From Tricholoma matsutake (taxonomy: Eukaryota > Basidiomycota > Agaricomycetes > Agaricales > Tricholomataceae): 64,000 nt of DNA. The DNA lies in contig AP026542.1 in assembly GCA_026075535.2 (NCBI GenBank), positions 868,001 to 932,000 of the forward strand, given 5' to 3'. Position numbers and translations under genes: made by a program. How positions within the stretch are numbered: position 1 is the first letter of the stretch; the number at the start of each line of letters is the position of its first letter. Of this stretch, positions 1 through 11,800 are shown one piece after another. Under the pieces are notes generated by a model that was not told where the DNA came from, searched no databases, and saw only the letters and a list, made by a program, of their open reading frames with translations.

Positions 1-1117
1 AAGAGGAGGTGGGGAATTCGGGAGTCAAACAGGACATAGATGGATCAAAGAATGTACTGTACAGTACCACATAAAAGTTATGCATGATCCATCTTAGTTA
101 GTAGGTTGACTTTTTGGGTCAATGAAATCTCCGTTCTGAACTTCCGAGTATTGTAGAGACACCAGTATATTCCCAATCCTGAGGCATAAACAGGCTCATT
201 ATTCAAATAAAATTCACATTTGGATATGTTTGATTACTGGTAAGAAATTCTACCAAGACTGTAGTCATGTCACCCAGCCACATCATACTTCGCCAGTTCG
301 CTGTCAGACAGTTGTTCAATCCAGGCTGTTGCGTTTACGCTTTCATTTTATTCAAGAACACCCTTCCTTTTTTTAACCCTTTCGACAATCACTCAATACA
401 CTCACAGATGGCCACGTCACCCAGCCACATCGTACTGCGCATGTTCAGTCCAGTCCACACTGTTGGGTTGAATGTTTCTACACCTTTCACTTCACGTTCC
501 TTAAGTTTTAACCTTTATTTTTCATTTCTTATGTGGTTGTTGCCAGCTGGTAGCTTTTCCCATTGGGTTTTTGATGCACCCGCGACTGAGCATTTCATAT
601 CTGCCTTACTTCATACTACCTACCTTTATTTCTACTTATATGTTTGCCATCTGAAGAGGTGTCCATAATATTGGTCCGTCGAGGCATGTCCTTAGCTCTA
701 GTTAGCATAGGTGGATATCAAGCAAGTAACAAGTAACAAAGAGAGAAAAAAATCAGTGAGCCTGTCAGCGAACCATAATGTACAACAACACACACATCCG
801 AGCTGGCCACCGTGCGTCCATCGCCTGGTCGACCTGCTCATATATCTTATCCGCTTCCTCATCATCCTGCTCATATCTGACAGGTTTACATTTTGAAGTC
901 AGTTCAACTCAGCCTCTTACAAAGTAGTGTTGCAGGAAATAGCATCTGAGCTGTCTCACTCAGGTGATTCTCACGGGCCTCGAAGAGGCCCTGATTTGTG
1001 GCCATGAATCACAGCTGTTTTGCAGCAGGGGTCTGGCTATTTTGCGCTAATTAGGCTATTTTGCAGGTGAATTAGCCCTATGATAGTATTTCACAAGGGG
1101 ACTACTATACTGTATTT
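1..1117. other. No supported gene
   Basis: Only short, featureless open frames occur here, with no recognisable domain and no coherent splice pattern. Two imperfectly similar stretches begin near 270 and 414 (both read GTCACCCAGCCACATC), suggesting a small degenerate duplication. I see no RNA gene or transposon terminus in this stretch. Confidence 0.5.
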
Positions 1118-1286
1118 AGAATGTACTCCACATGATCTTGAGTACATCAGTGTAAGATCACTCGCTCACTTACATCCAGGTACTAATCGACACAATTCAA
1201 TGTTATGAGTGCTTTACCAAGTCCTTTCAGAGCTTTACTATGTCAAACCAACACTCAAATGACGCCTACCGTCCCGACACCCCCTT
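1118..1286 (-). repeat. Truncated inverted copy of the SINE-like repeat at 6836-7158
   Basis: This stretch is the reverse complement of about 6905-7158. The match runs from the AGATCATGTGGAG tail to the CACTCAAATGACGCC and CGACACCCCC motifs. The copy lacks the tRNA-like head seen in the other copy. It abuts the leader shared by the two NTPase gene copies (from 1287), so it marks the outer edge of copy 1. The two copies differ by scattered substitutions. Confidence 0.6.
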
Positions 1287-1344
1287 GAACCAACTATATT
1301 TTAGGTTATGAATATGTTATAATGATGGACCCACCTAGGACACC
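1287..1344 (+). repeat. Conserved 5' leader of NTPase repeat, copy 1
   Basis: The stretch starting GAACCAACTATATTTTAGG is almost identical to 61455-61515 upstream of copy 2. Similarity resumes at 2431 after an inserted TIR element and runs into the coding region. In both copies similarity begins at the same base, which defines the left limit of the duplicated unit. Confidence 0.7.
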
Positions 1345-1369
1345 CTGTGCTCAATGTTCAGTGCTCAAC

Positions 1370-2430
1370 CCCAGTGAAAAGTCGGTTGAGCCAGATTGAG
1401 CTGATTCAAGCCAAATAGAAGCAATCGAGCCAAATTGAGCACAAAATATTGTTGATCAACCAAAAATCAACTACTTTGTTCAAACTGGTTGACCAACTTG
1501 CCATGTATTGAACATAACTTCGACGACAAGTCTTCTTGAAGCATGTGATATTCAATTACTTAAGCTTGCATCCCCACGACTGAGACTTTTCCCCCAACTT
1601 TCTCCTGACCATCACAACAACATGTCCCCTTCCCACACATACGCCTTGCACATGTCCCTCGTTCTGAAGATCTTGATACTTGGATGGAGGTGTCAATATG
1701 GAAGTTGAAGCGCGTAGCGACACAAGTCGTACAGTCATGCACCAATCGGCAGCCCAATTGTAACTAGGTAAGTTAAACCTGACTATATGTGCTATTAATA
1801 ATTATCCCAACCTGCAATGCTCATTTTTTTCCTTAGCATGATTTCAGGTCATATCTGTAATTGTGTGTGCTTTGCCGACTTTGCTCAATGCTGCGCCGCA
1901 TGCATACTAACTTAATATTTATAGTTTCAACTTATATCACTCTTCTATCCCAACCACAAGCGCCACCATAATTACTGCCACCCCAAATTAATTGAAAAGG
2001 TATGTGGCTAATTCTTGTTCTAATAATGCTACTGAACTGTAATATCACAGGAGTTTGGGGCTGACTCCAAGTCTTTCAGTCTCAGGGGAAGCAGCAGCAA
2101 CAGGGGAAGCAAGGACAGTGGGAGGGGAGGCATCAACAGCAGGGGAAGTGGAAGGAGTGGTGGTGGCATGCAGTGGCAACATGTTACGGGAAGGGGGTAG
2201 GGGCAGCAGCACGCGAGGGTAGTGCAGGGGTAGCGGTGAGGGTAGCGGTAGTAGTAGCAGCACCAATGTAGTATAAAATTGAGCCCAATCAAATACCTAC
2301 TTTTGTATCACTGAAATGGCTTGATCTGGCTTGATTTTTGTCCGAGATTTCGAGCAAGGTCAAGCCATTTGGAATAATTTACATTTTTGCTCATTTCGGC
2401 TTGATCCAGCTCGACTGACTTTTCACTGGG
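1370..2430. mobile_element. 1.06-kb non-autonomous TIR element in the NTPase leader
   Basis: Terminal inverted repeats start CCCAGTGAAAAGTC and end GACTTTTCACTGGG, with weaker inverted similarity (GAGC.AGAT.GAGC-like) continuing inward. The flanking direct repeat GCTCAAC lies at 1363-1369 and 2431-2437. The second copy of the leader (about 61525-61545) carries a single GCTCAACCCC and no insert, so it serves as the empty site. The interior is non-coding; 2050-2290 is G-rich low-complexity sequence. The ends resemble hAT-type CAGTG termini, but the duplication I can place is 7 bp, so the superfamily is uncertain. Confidence 0.7.
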
Positions 2431-2550
2431 GCTCAACCCCGGTACCCCGAGTGAAAAATATGTCGATGACGTCGGTCACATCGCACGGCAAGTCACATGA
2501 TGGTATTAAATGCGCTTATCACATGACGGTGAACCTCCTTCAGTGCCACC

Positions 2551-5550
2551 ATGGACCCGACGAGTTCTTTATCTGAAGGCTTCTCTCATTTGTCTGTGGG
2601 CGATCTACAGATGCTGCATGAGGCCATATTCCAAGATGCTAATCGAACACTGCCTCAAGTATCACGTGAGCACAATCTTTAGACTGAAGATGATCACAAG
2701 GCCCTCGATGCGGTGATCATGAGGACATTCAGCGCTAACAGGAAGATTAATGAGGAGCCCAATTTAGCTTCACTACTTTCTATCATCACTGGCGGAGACA
2801 AGAGACTTATATATCTTCAGCCAGATGAAGCAGAAGACCTGCTAACGCGCCAATCGTCCATCAATGCGGTGTTACAGAAAGCATGGAAAGATGGATTATT
2901 CAAAGAAGTTTGGCAGTTGGGTGCATTTTGTGTGCTGCACAACCTCCTTTCAAGCCCTTAATCATCATCGAAGCAATCCTCTGGCCTGTGGTGCGAGAAG
3001 CTCGTAGGTGGTTCTCTGCATTTTTGTAATTGGGATTTGTGATGACAGTTAGGTTGTAGCGATAAGGCACCATCTACTGCCCAATGAGGATGTCGAACTG
3101 ATCGGTGCATAATTGATACATCTGTTGTGGTGGTTCATGATGACTTATTCCATGGACGCAATTCTCTAGACAAAGGTGTGTTTATTCTAGCTCTTGTTTT
3201 GCTTAGCTAACCCTATTTTCGAAGCTCTGCGGTCTGCCTGGCATGATAGTTACTTGGGAAATAATCATCAACTTCTGTTTGCCAATATTCATGCAATCCC
3301 ACAAACAGAAAAAGCTTATTCTAACCAAATCGCCATCGTTCAGAGCTCCGGTATGGGAAAATCTTGCATGGTCCATGAGCAAGTGAACCTGGTCTTCACC
3401 ATTCCATTTAATCTACGAGAAAAGGGCAACAATCAAGGTCCTTACTTTGTTCTTCAAATTCCTTGGGTCTTTTGATGTATGAACACAGACCTGGCCTTCC
3501 CCATCCCCGACAATGCTGTCCATGACTACCTCATCACAGCCTCTCTATCGGATGATCAGCAGATTCTGAAAACCAATTATCTAAAGTTTTTTGGTAGTCT
3601 GTTCACGGAAGTTAATGACGAGCTGGAGAAATGCCTGGGAGATTTGAGTAAGAAGCAAATTAGAACTGCCAAGGATTTAGCCAGGTGGTGGTTATGTCAC
3701 CTAGAAGGCATACGCACAGGATTATACAAAGCAGTGATTGATGGTGCAACTAAGACCATTCAGGTGCATGTCTGTGAAGATGGCAAGGAATATCACAGTT
3801 AGCCATTGTGCTGGCAGATCCTTCCTGACATCAAGAGGAGACATGAAGAGTTATTCGCCAAGCATTGATCAAAACCCGAAGGCTCTGAGGATTCCGATGA
3901 CACACATTATGATGTGAAGACGATTGTTGAGTTTGCCGCAGTGGAATCAGCAAGAGTCACACTCAGAAAACTCATTCGTAAACTGGATTGCTGGGTTGGG
4001 TTGCACCGTATCAAACTTATAATCTACTTTGACGAAGCACACCCTCTCACCAAGGTGATGCCCAAGAACGATGATGAGAAGACGCTTTATGATTATCTAT
4101 GTTCATGTCTCAACCAATTTTTGACTTTTCCGATGTTTTCCATTTTCCTATCGACAAATTCAAGTTTAGCCCAGTTTGCTGCCCCATGGGCCCTTGCCAA
4201 ATCTGCTCGCATTTGTGGCGGAAAAGCCGTAACACACACACCAATTACTGAAACACCCTTTGACTGCTCCAAGGACCTCATAGTCAAGCCAGGCGAGTTG
4301 AATATCAAAGACATCAGCACAATTCCATTTATGGCACAATTTGGGAGGCCACTGTGAGTGTTGTTGAACCGTTCCATATTTCATGCTTGACGACATGTTG
4401 GGATCGATTTTGGACGCTGTTACGAGGAGCCGGTATGAAGGCATCTGAGCTCCATACACAAATCCTGGAATTGGCATGTGCGAAGCTTGTTGCTTCTTGC
4501 AATATCGACTCCAGTTACGACACCTTCTCATGTGCTGCACGGATGGCAGTTCTAGACATCCAATTGTCACTGGACTTTGAGCCTCATCGTGAAAAAGTGC
4601 AAATCGAAGAGGCTGGTCTAGTCAAGAGCCATATGTGGTTTGCATATTCTATTCCGGATCACCGAGAGTACTTGCGGTCTGGATATCCTTCTGAACCCCT
4701 TCTTGCTGAGGCTGCCACCCAGCAACTTTGGATGTGGAGGATTCAAAATCTGTTTATAGTAGTCAAAACTCTCACAAATATTCTCAAAACTGGCTTGCTT
4801 GACCGTGGAGAACTGGGGGAGCTTACTGGTCGTCAACTTCTCCTCAATGCTTACCATCACGCTGTCGAGCTGGACAAAAGTGATCCCCACAAGAAGATTC
4901 CTCCTAATTTCAGTGCTGGCTGTCATCTTATAACCTTCATCAAAATGTTGTACAGCAACGAGTGTGCAGATATGGTTCTTGACAGCACCCCAGATAATGT
5001 TGAAGGAATCTCGTTTAGAGAGGCATTCAAGGACGCTCTTATCTGCTTCACTCACTTTGGGAAAATGGCAGACAACACTGGCACAACCTCTACCTCTGCA
5101 TGGGTAGCTTTCGTCCGTCACATGGCGATCATGTGTCGAAACTGTGAACACAGTGTCGACTGTATTTTACCTGTCCTCTTGTGGAACACTCAGCTGTGTG
5201 AGCATGCCATGACTGGTGTGCTTATTCAGTTTAAGCATCAGAAACGCAGTGGTGCTATCGCTAAATACTCTATTGATCAAGCCGACTTCAATTTCTTCCT
5301 GAAAGCATTAGAGAAATGCGGGCATGGGTCAATCCCCACTTCTTACCGGCCGTACGTCAGCTTAATCAGGGAGCTAGGAGTACAAGTCAAACTTCCTGAG
5401 GAAGCCAAGATCACCACTAAATATAAGCCAGACAAGTACTCTTCGTCCTCAAAGGAATCCGACTGCCAGCCTCAAACTCCACCGCCGATCCAAGGAGATC
5501 AAGTTCACGCAACACCATCCAAGATGTTCATCCCTCGTCATGGTGAATGA
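2551..5550 (+). pseudogene. P-loop NTPase gene copy 1 (Crinkler-type family suspected), decayed
   Basis: This is a diverged paralogue of the gene at 61695-64000, collinear with it over the whole shared length and extending to a stop at 5550, so it supplies the C-terminal end that the window cuts off in copy 2. Visible regions are an N-terminal helical part, a P-loop at about 3345-3370, the Walker B segment LIIYFDEAH near 4015-4040, and a 398-residue C-terminal frame (4354-5550). Inactivating changes relative to copy 2 are an in-frame TAG at 2680-2682 where copy 2 has TGG, Thr to Met inside the Walker A loop (GTGKS to GMGKS), and loss of a splice acceptor at 4404-4405 (AG to CG). Most differences are CG in copy 2 against TG or CA here. 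The fold resembles the NTPase part of fungal CRN-like proteins, but that family assignment is inferred from motifs only. Confidence 0.75.
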
Positions 5551-6104
5551 CACCACCCCAAAGAAGGACATGCCAGATACAATATATTTGTGTATGGTTG
5601 CTCCCCAACAGTATACCATGGCATCGATACCGCCCACAAAGCATCGTATGTGCTCCTGTTGAATTCTCGTGACTTCCTCAGAGAGCATCCATGTAAAGAT
5701 GTCCAAACACTCAAAGCAGTGAGACAGATGAAACCATTTTGGAATGGGTGAGGAATGTTATCACTGGGTTGAACATGATGATATCCTTCATGGTCCTGTT
5801 CCACCAGAGAGGGAGTATTTTTGGGTTGGGAATCAAGTGTCTTTAATGTTGTGATTTTAGCTGCCATGAAAACATTAATGTTTCCTATCAACGTTGAGCA
5901 TGTCACTGCCAGGTTGAACTGCACTGCTCAGTGACTCTAAATAATTCAGTTGGAATAACGATGGTGTATAACATAAATTCACATGTATATTTCGATTTTT
6001 TTTGTGATCTCGATTGTCTGAAATGAAAGAAGCCGCCATCAACAGAGGAGCATTTGCATTGAGGGAACAAACAATCAGTTAATTGTTAATAGGACACATG
6101 TCTA
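5551..6104. other. 3' flank of NTPase copy 1, no gene seen
   Basis: AT-rich sequence after the stop at 5550. Short minus-strand frames here have no recognisable domain. Nothing resembling an RNA gene or transposon end was found before the inverted repeat beginning near 6105. Confidence 0.5.
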
Positions 6105-6835
6105 TGAACAATGTGCATACTATATTTAACGCATCCCTTTGAGGTGAGTGTTTGGATCCATGCCATAGATGCCTTTATCCCTTCTCCCTCTTTATCTTGC
6201 TTGACACGTATATGTACAGTAGGTGGTTACATTATCACCTCAGTCACTTGTACAGAGACTGAGGTGAGTATCTGTAGAAAGTCAATCCTGTTAGTGCTGT
6301 GCCTGGCCCGGCCTGAGGCCATGAGCCAAGCCAAGCCGGGCCAAGTTGACAGCTTCATGATGGCTTTGGCCTGGCCTGAGGTTCTGAAAAGCCAAAGCCA
6401 AGCCGTCAAGCTGCAGCTTTTTGGTGAGTGTAATTTATCTGTATGTTGAAAATCTTTGGTGGTGGGAAAGTAATCTTAATATGGTAACATGTCACGTGTC
6501 GCCACCGCCAAAATTCAAACGAACCAATGCCATGATCTGCTTCAATCACAGTCCACCACCGTTTCCTATCAACCTGATCCAATGGTCCCGTCGGCTGCTA
6601 CAGATCACAATTAAATCCAGCTTTGCAAGGAAACAAGCAAATGCTGTGTCCGTCTGAATCCAGCAATGTGGCAATTGCCTGTGGTGAGGTTCCATCACCC
6701 AGATCACGGCTTACCCAATCTGGCAACTTTCCTGCCGGTGGGTCATGAGTTGCGACCTCTGACTGGGGCAATAGGCCAGCATGTCATGTGCACCATTTAC
6801 TCCCACTGGTTAGATTAGAAAGTAGTGATACCCAA

Positions 6836-7158
6836 CAGGATAGTCTAGTGGTAGGGGTAGCAGAAGTAAAGCCCCCTGATGAGAACCTTCGCACGTCCGA
6901 AACCACTACCTACCACAAGGGGGTGTCGGGATGGGAATCCTGAACCAGACGTAGGGGGGGTCCTGCCGGAGGCTGAAATTTTTTTTGACCATGGTGAAAA
7001 CAATGCTGATAGGTGTCGTTTGAGTGTTGGTTTAACCATAGTAAAGCCCTGAAAGGACTTGGTAAAGCACTCATAACATTGAATTGTGTCGATTAGTACC
7101 TGGATGTAAGTGAGCGAGTGATCTTATGCTGATGTACTCAAGATCATGTGGAGCTAAC
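6836..7158 (+). repeat. SINE-like unit with tRNA-derived head
   Basis: The 5' part (about 6836-6925) contains GGATAGTCTAGTGGTA, a good pol III A box in a D-arm context. About 50 nt later comes CGTCCGAAACC, close to a B box. The remainder (6926-7158) is an unrelated body ending near GATCATGTGGAGC. A truncated inverted copy lies at 1118-1286. The composition, a tRNA-like head plus a body shared between copies, is that of a SINE. No poly-A tail or TSD was identified. Confidence 0.45.
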
Positions 7159-7199
7159 ACCAACACCTGTGCTACCACCACTGCCGACTGTCCTGCAGA

Positions 7200-7310
7200 C
7201 TCCAAACGACATCTATCGTTGTTTGGGCCCCAGGTTTTTCCATGTTTGTTTCATGTTTTCTTTTGTTTAATTGACATATGTTTTCATTAATCTAGGGGGG
7301 TCCAACTGTG
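7200..7310 (+). other. Palindrome followed by intron-like sequence
   Basis: The imperfect palindrome CCAAACGAC...GTTGTTTGGGCCC is followed immediately by CAG|GTTTTTCCATG and a T-rich stretch containing TTAATTGACAT, ending ATTAATCTAG. This has the layout of a short fungal intron (donor, branch-like CTGAC/TTGAC, acceptor). The same arrangement recurs at 10380-10476, 10690-10800, 40838-40950 and in the second hAT-like copy. Confidence 0.4.
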
Positions 7311-7358
7311 TTACAATGACACACCAACGCCAAAATGACAAACCCACACCTAAGTTCT

Positions 7359-7634
7359 AGTGTTGCCATGGCTCAAGCCGCATTTTTTGCTATCTTGGGA
7401 AATAAATTACATAAAATCACTAAAATATTTGAGGAGCTAGATCCCATCAAAAGCTGAGGGTCTCCTGCCAACTCTAAGCCACTGGAATATCTCAGGAACT
7501 GCTTCTCTGATCGCTTAGAGTTGGCAGGAGACCCCTCAGCTTTTGATGGGATCTAGCTCCTCAAATATTTTAGTGATTTTATGTAATTTATTTCCCAAGA
7601 TAGCAAAAAATGTGGCTCAAGCCATGGCAACACT
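7359..7634. repeat. Foldback inverted repeat, ~121-bp arms and 33-bp loop
   Basis: Left arm 7359-7479 and right arm 7513-7634 are almost perfectly complementary. I see a one-base indel in the AGGGTCTCC/GGAGACCCC segment and a CG/TG difference near the outer end. The loop is 7480-7512. A transcript would form a hairpin stem of about 120 bp. The arms are AT-rich and non-coding. Confidence 0.85.
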
Positions 7635-8364
7635 ATGCCCAACGACGCCACCACCAGCAACCCCAACTGCCGCTGTGAGCCACTGGAATGGGGAGCAACG
7701 ATAACACAGTGAGGGAGCAACAACAACACTACCACACCACAGCAGCACCCCCCAGCCACCACCCAGGGACCCGACGAGGAAGCAGACGGCAATGATGGGG
7801 ACCAGGTCGAGGGAGAGAGGACAATGAGGGGGAGACAACAATGACAGGACAACTAGAACACAAAAATGGGGATGACAGGGAGCAAACAAAAGGATACCAA
7901 TGAGACGAGGACAAAGACATCGGCAAGTAGCAGAGGATGATGGTGAGGACCAGATGACGACAGCAAGGACCAGACAATGGGGAAAAGGACAATGATGGGG
8001 ACAATGAGGACAACAACAACAACAACAACATCAATGAGAGACAGCCCAGCACCCACCCCTACCACTGTGAGTGGACCTGGGTGCTATGGACGACAACAAC
8101 ACGGGAATTGGGGGGGAGACGTTACTGGTGAGTGGGGAACCGCTTATGTGGCAATGGTTATGTTGCGTGCATAGGATGACAACCAGGATACGGGGATGTG
8201 TTGGGCATGGAACAGGATGAGTGATGAGAGATATGAGGCTCGTAGTTATCCTGAGTGAACATGGTCTGAGGCTGTTTATTGAATGAGAAAATTATGTATT
8301 GTTCTAATTAGCTTCCTGTACAACCAATGGACCTGTGGGCAAAATTTGAACATTTTACATACAA
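7635..8364. other. Low-complexity interior of the composite element
   Basis: CAA/GGA-rich low-complexity DNA (runs of ACAACAACAA near 8009-8029) between the foldback and the right inverted repeat. Open frames on both strands are hydrophobic Ser/Leu/Val-rich artefacts of composition. No gene is supported. Confidence 0.5.
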
Positions 8365-8884
8365 AAGCAGTGGCCTGTGTGTTGAGAAAGCCAAAGCTGC
8401 CTCAAGCCAAGCCAAAGCTGCAGCTTTCAGGCCAAGCCAGGCCAGAACAGCACTAATCCTAGTATGAACAAAAATAGAACTACAGTTGAGCTACAGGTAC
8501 AATAAGTTCAAAGTAATAATGTCGGTACTCACCTCAGTCTCTGTATGAGTGACTGAGGTGCTAAGGTAACTACCTACTGTATTTATGTGTGTCATGTATG
8601 ATAAGGGGGAAAGGATATAAAGGTATCTATGGCTTTGATCTGAATGCACACCTCAAAGGGGTGTGCTAAATATAGTAAACACATCAAAGGCATGCCGGGA
8701 TCCATATTTGGTAGCACAGCATTCACGTGCACTCACAGTGTACTGTACCAACACATACAACCACAACCACAACCACAACCAAAACCAAAACCCATCTTGT
8801 CTTTTCTTCATTCTCGGCTTCAATTTCTATCTTCAGAATATACTAATTACTCTCTTCTACTGGCCACTCATCCACTCCTGTCAA

Positions 8885-11800
8885 ATGGAGTTCCAAATTG
8901 GTGATTACCAGCCCTACCCCACCTCAAATCAAGATCACAGACTGGCTTCCCCACCCCCAGATTTCTCATGTGGAGCACTCCTACCCTCGCCCAGCCTTGA
9001 GCTCATGGTCAGAGGCCTCAAGTGTATGACCCCCATCTCTGCTGCTGCTCACCTCTGCAAGGTCATTTCTGAGGATCTCCCCACCCAGGGCATAGTGTTG
9101 CCAGCCCTGAACTATGTCTCACCTTCAGGTTCCACCTGGGATTGCTTAGATTACGTCAATATTTCCCTTTCTGGATCGCTCCAAAAAAACCTGCACCTCA
9201 ATCTCCTCCAATGTATTTGCAGTGTTCTCAATGAAAATGCCCCTGGGATCAAAGCCAACTGAAAAATTGGCAGTGGCATTGACAAAAGCAGGCAGCTTGC
9301 CTTCCATGCTGACAATAGTTCTTGGGTTGCGCCCCTTAAAGAAAAATTGGACAGAATCTTCCAATCAAAGGGCTTCATTGTACAGTCTTGCTGAGTCCCA
9401 AAGGAAGGTACTCATATCACCTATCATTTCACTGACCGCTCTGTTATCCACACCATCCAATGTGAATACCCTATTGTAGATGGGGTTTCTTACCCACCAA
9501 CTCTCCCCCATTACATCCAACCCAAATATGGCCTTGAAATTGCAGTGACAAATGTTGGCAATATCCCGCAAGCCCATTACACTATCGACAATTACCTCGA
9601 GCATAAATATGGCACTGGCGCTGCTGATGACCCGGTTGTCCACACCAGTTGCCTTGAGTTTGAGGATACCGTCTACTGTGTAATCATCAGCATGCTTGAC
9701 ATCACTGCTTGCTTCCTCACTGACCCCTTCAAAGTCTTCAGCAACATGGACCTGCCCTTAGTGTTTAAGGGTCCAGTTCAGTCCAGTTTTTTGACCACAA
9801 GGGGGGTCAACCATGGACTGGAACCGGTCCAAACTGACATCCAAAGTCGCAAGACCACAACCCCAAAAGACCAGTTTGAACCAGTCTTCAGGCTGTTTTT
9901 ATGAGTCTAACTAAATTATAATATATCATAGATAAAACTAATTATATTTACACCCTGCGAGCAGTTGCTCGCAGCGGTGTTGCTAAAAGACTGAAAGAAA
10001 ACGAAATAATAATAAAATAGCCCCACCATCTCACATTTGTAGCGACGGTGGGGGGTCAAGAGTGGTTGTCGTTTGTTGTCTCCTCCCCGTCACGTGTTGC
10101 CACCTCCCCTGTTCTCGTTGTTGTCCATTTTGTGCTCCCTGTCGTTTGTCAGCCCCTACCTGTGTGCATTGTTGTTCGTCATCAGCACCTCCGTTACCCC
10201 CTACGAGCAGTGGCTCATAGGCAGGTTGGTGGTGCTCTGATGTGGCATCGGCCATCATCCCTGGCTGCCGTTGCTGTTGCTGTCTGGAAGTGGTGGTACC
10301 CATTGCCACCCTATGAGCAGAGGCTCACAGTGGTGACATAGGGCATGGGTGGTGTATGGCGAGGGCCCAGGTGTGTTGTGTGGTGGCTATGTGATGTCGT
10401 TAGTAAAAGAAATAAGCTTAAATGAAAAAGAAACATACTCAACAGCCCAAACAATAACTAGTGTCATCTGGGCTGTCTGCAGCAGACCCCCCTGATTCAT
10501 CCTCATTGCCCCCCCCCTGATTTGTCCTTGTCCCCCTGATTCTTCATCCTCGTTGTCCCCGCTATTCATTGTCAGCAGTCATTGTCATCCAGGACAGGGC
10601 CTGTTGCCACCCTGCAAGCAGAGGCTTGCAGCAGCAGCACTGGGCTTGTGTGCATCATTTGGTGGGTGGGCGGCATCGTTATCAAAATGCAAAAACCTAA
10701 TAATGAAGAAAAACAAGTAGTCAGTAAAAGAAAGAAGAAGTGAACTTTAAAAACATACCCTAGGGGGCCCAAACAATGCTAGTTCGTTGTTTGGGCCCCC
10801 TGCTTTGTGTTTGTTGGTTTGCGTGGTTGTGGTTGCAGACCAGGGTGGTGACGTGGCATTGTCGATGTTGTTGTTGTGGTCATGGGAAGTCTTCAGGCAT
10901 ATGGTGCCACTTTTGTTTTTGTGAGCACAAACATGACCACATGGTCTGTGCACAGCCACAGGGTATATAAGTACCCACCCAAATGACTCCTTTTATGCTG
11001 GCTTGTCCCACTCTATGTAAATATAGCTTAAATAGTAATAGTAGTATTTATATTTTGGTCTTTTAGATATTTATTTCTGTATTTTGTACCAAACTTATGC
11101 TATATATCTAGTAGAATAAACATGGCTAAAAGACTGGGTAAGACCAGTTTCAACCGGTCTTACATCGGTTTTTGTGAGTTTATGAAAGTGATCAACCGAC
11201 AACCAAACCAATCCCAATATAGGGTGAACCGAGACTGACAGTTTGGTCTCTTGCAGTTAAATTTGGTTAAGGGTCCAGTCTTTTTCCGGTCTTATAGACT
11301 GGACCCTTGAACACTACCTGCCCTCCTCCCCTGGCAAGCCTGCCTACCTTTATAACCTCAACTCAAGGGGGTTCCCTCCTCCTTCTTTTGCCAATTGCCC
11401 CATCATCACCACCCAGGAATCACCTTTTGTCCACTCACAGCTTGAATCCCTTTGGTCATCCATGGATGGCATCTCACAAATGGTCCACAAGCTTATCCTT
11501 GACCATCAGTACTTTGTCAAACAACTGTCAGATGCCCAAGCTTCCTTTACTGACACTGTTGCTAGCATCTTCACAATTATGACAGTTAACACTCAACTCA
11601 CCCTAGCTCAGTCCAAGTGCAACAACCTCACATCCTCCCTCTCGACTGCCAACCTCCTGCACATAATGGCCACCGACAACAATGCTCGGGCGGCTGTCAC
11701 TGAACAGATGGTAGACCTCCAATGGCAACTGGGGGCATCAACAGAAAATGTAGCCTGACTCCAACAAGATATGACTAGCCTCCGCATTAGTTTCATGCCA

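Larger units (their letters stand above)
6105..8685. mobile_element. Composite element bounded by ~320-bp inverted repeats
   Basis: The sequence at about 6105-6425 is inverted at about 8365-8685. Shared landmarks include ACTATATTTAACGCAT, CCATAGATGCCTTTAT, the direct pair CTCAGTCACT and AGAGACTGAGGTGAGTA, and a GCC/GGC-rich tract built on AAGCCAAGCC. The interior has no transposase; it holds a SINE-like unit, a palindrome with an intron-like stretch, and a long foldback. Exact ends and a target duplication could not be fixed, so the limits are approximate. Confidence 0.5.

Noticed and set aside
267..668. 133-residue open frame as a gene
   Set aside because: No domain, no splice signals and unremarkable hydrophobic composition; probably chance.
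7553..8065. Overlapping minus-strand hydrophobic frames as membrane proteins
   Set aside because: Leu/Ser/Val runs come from CAA/GGA-type low-complexity DNA and occur in several frames at once.
10031..10341. Frames inside the hAT-like element as a transposase
   Set aside because: Neither strand shows a hAT or other transposase motif; the element is non-autonomous.
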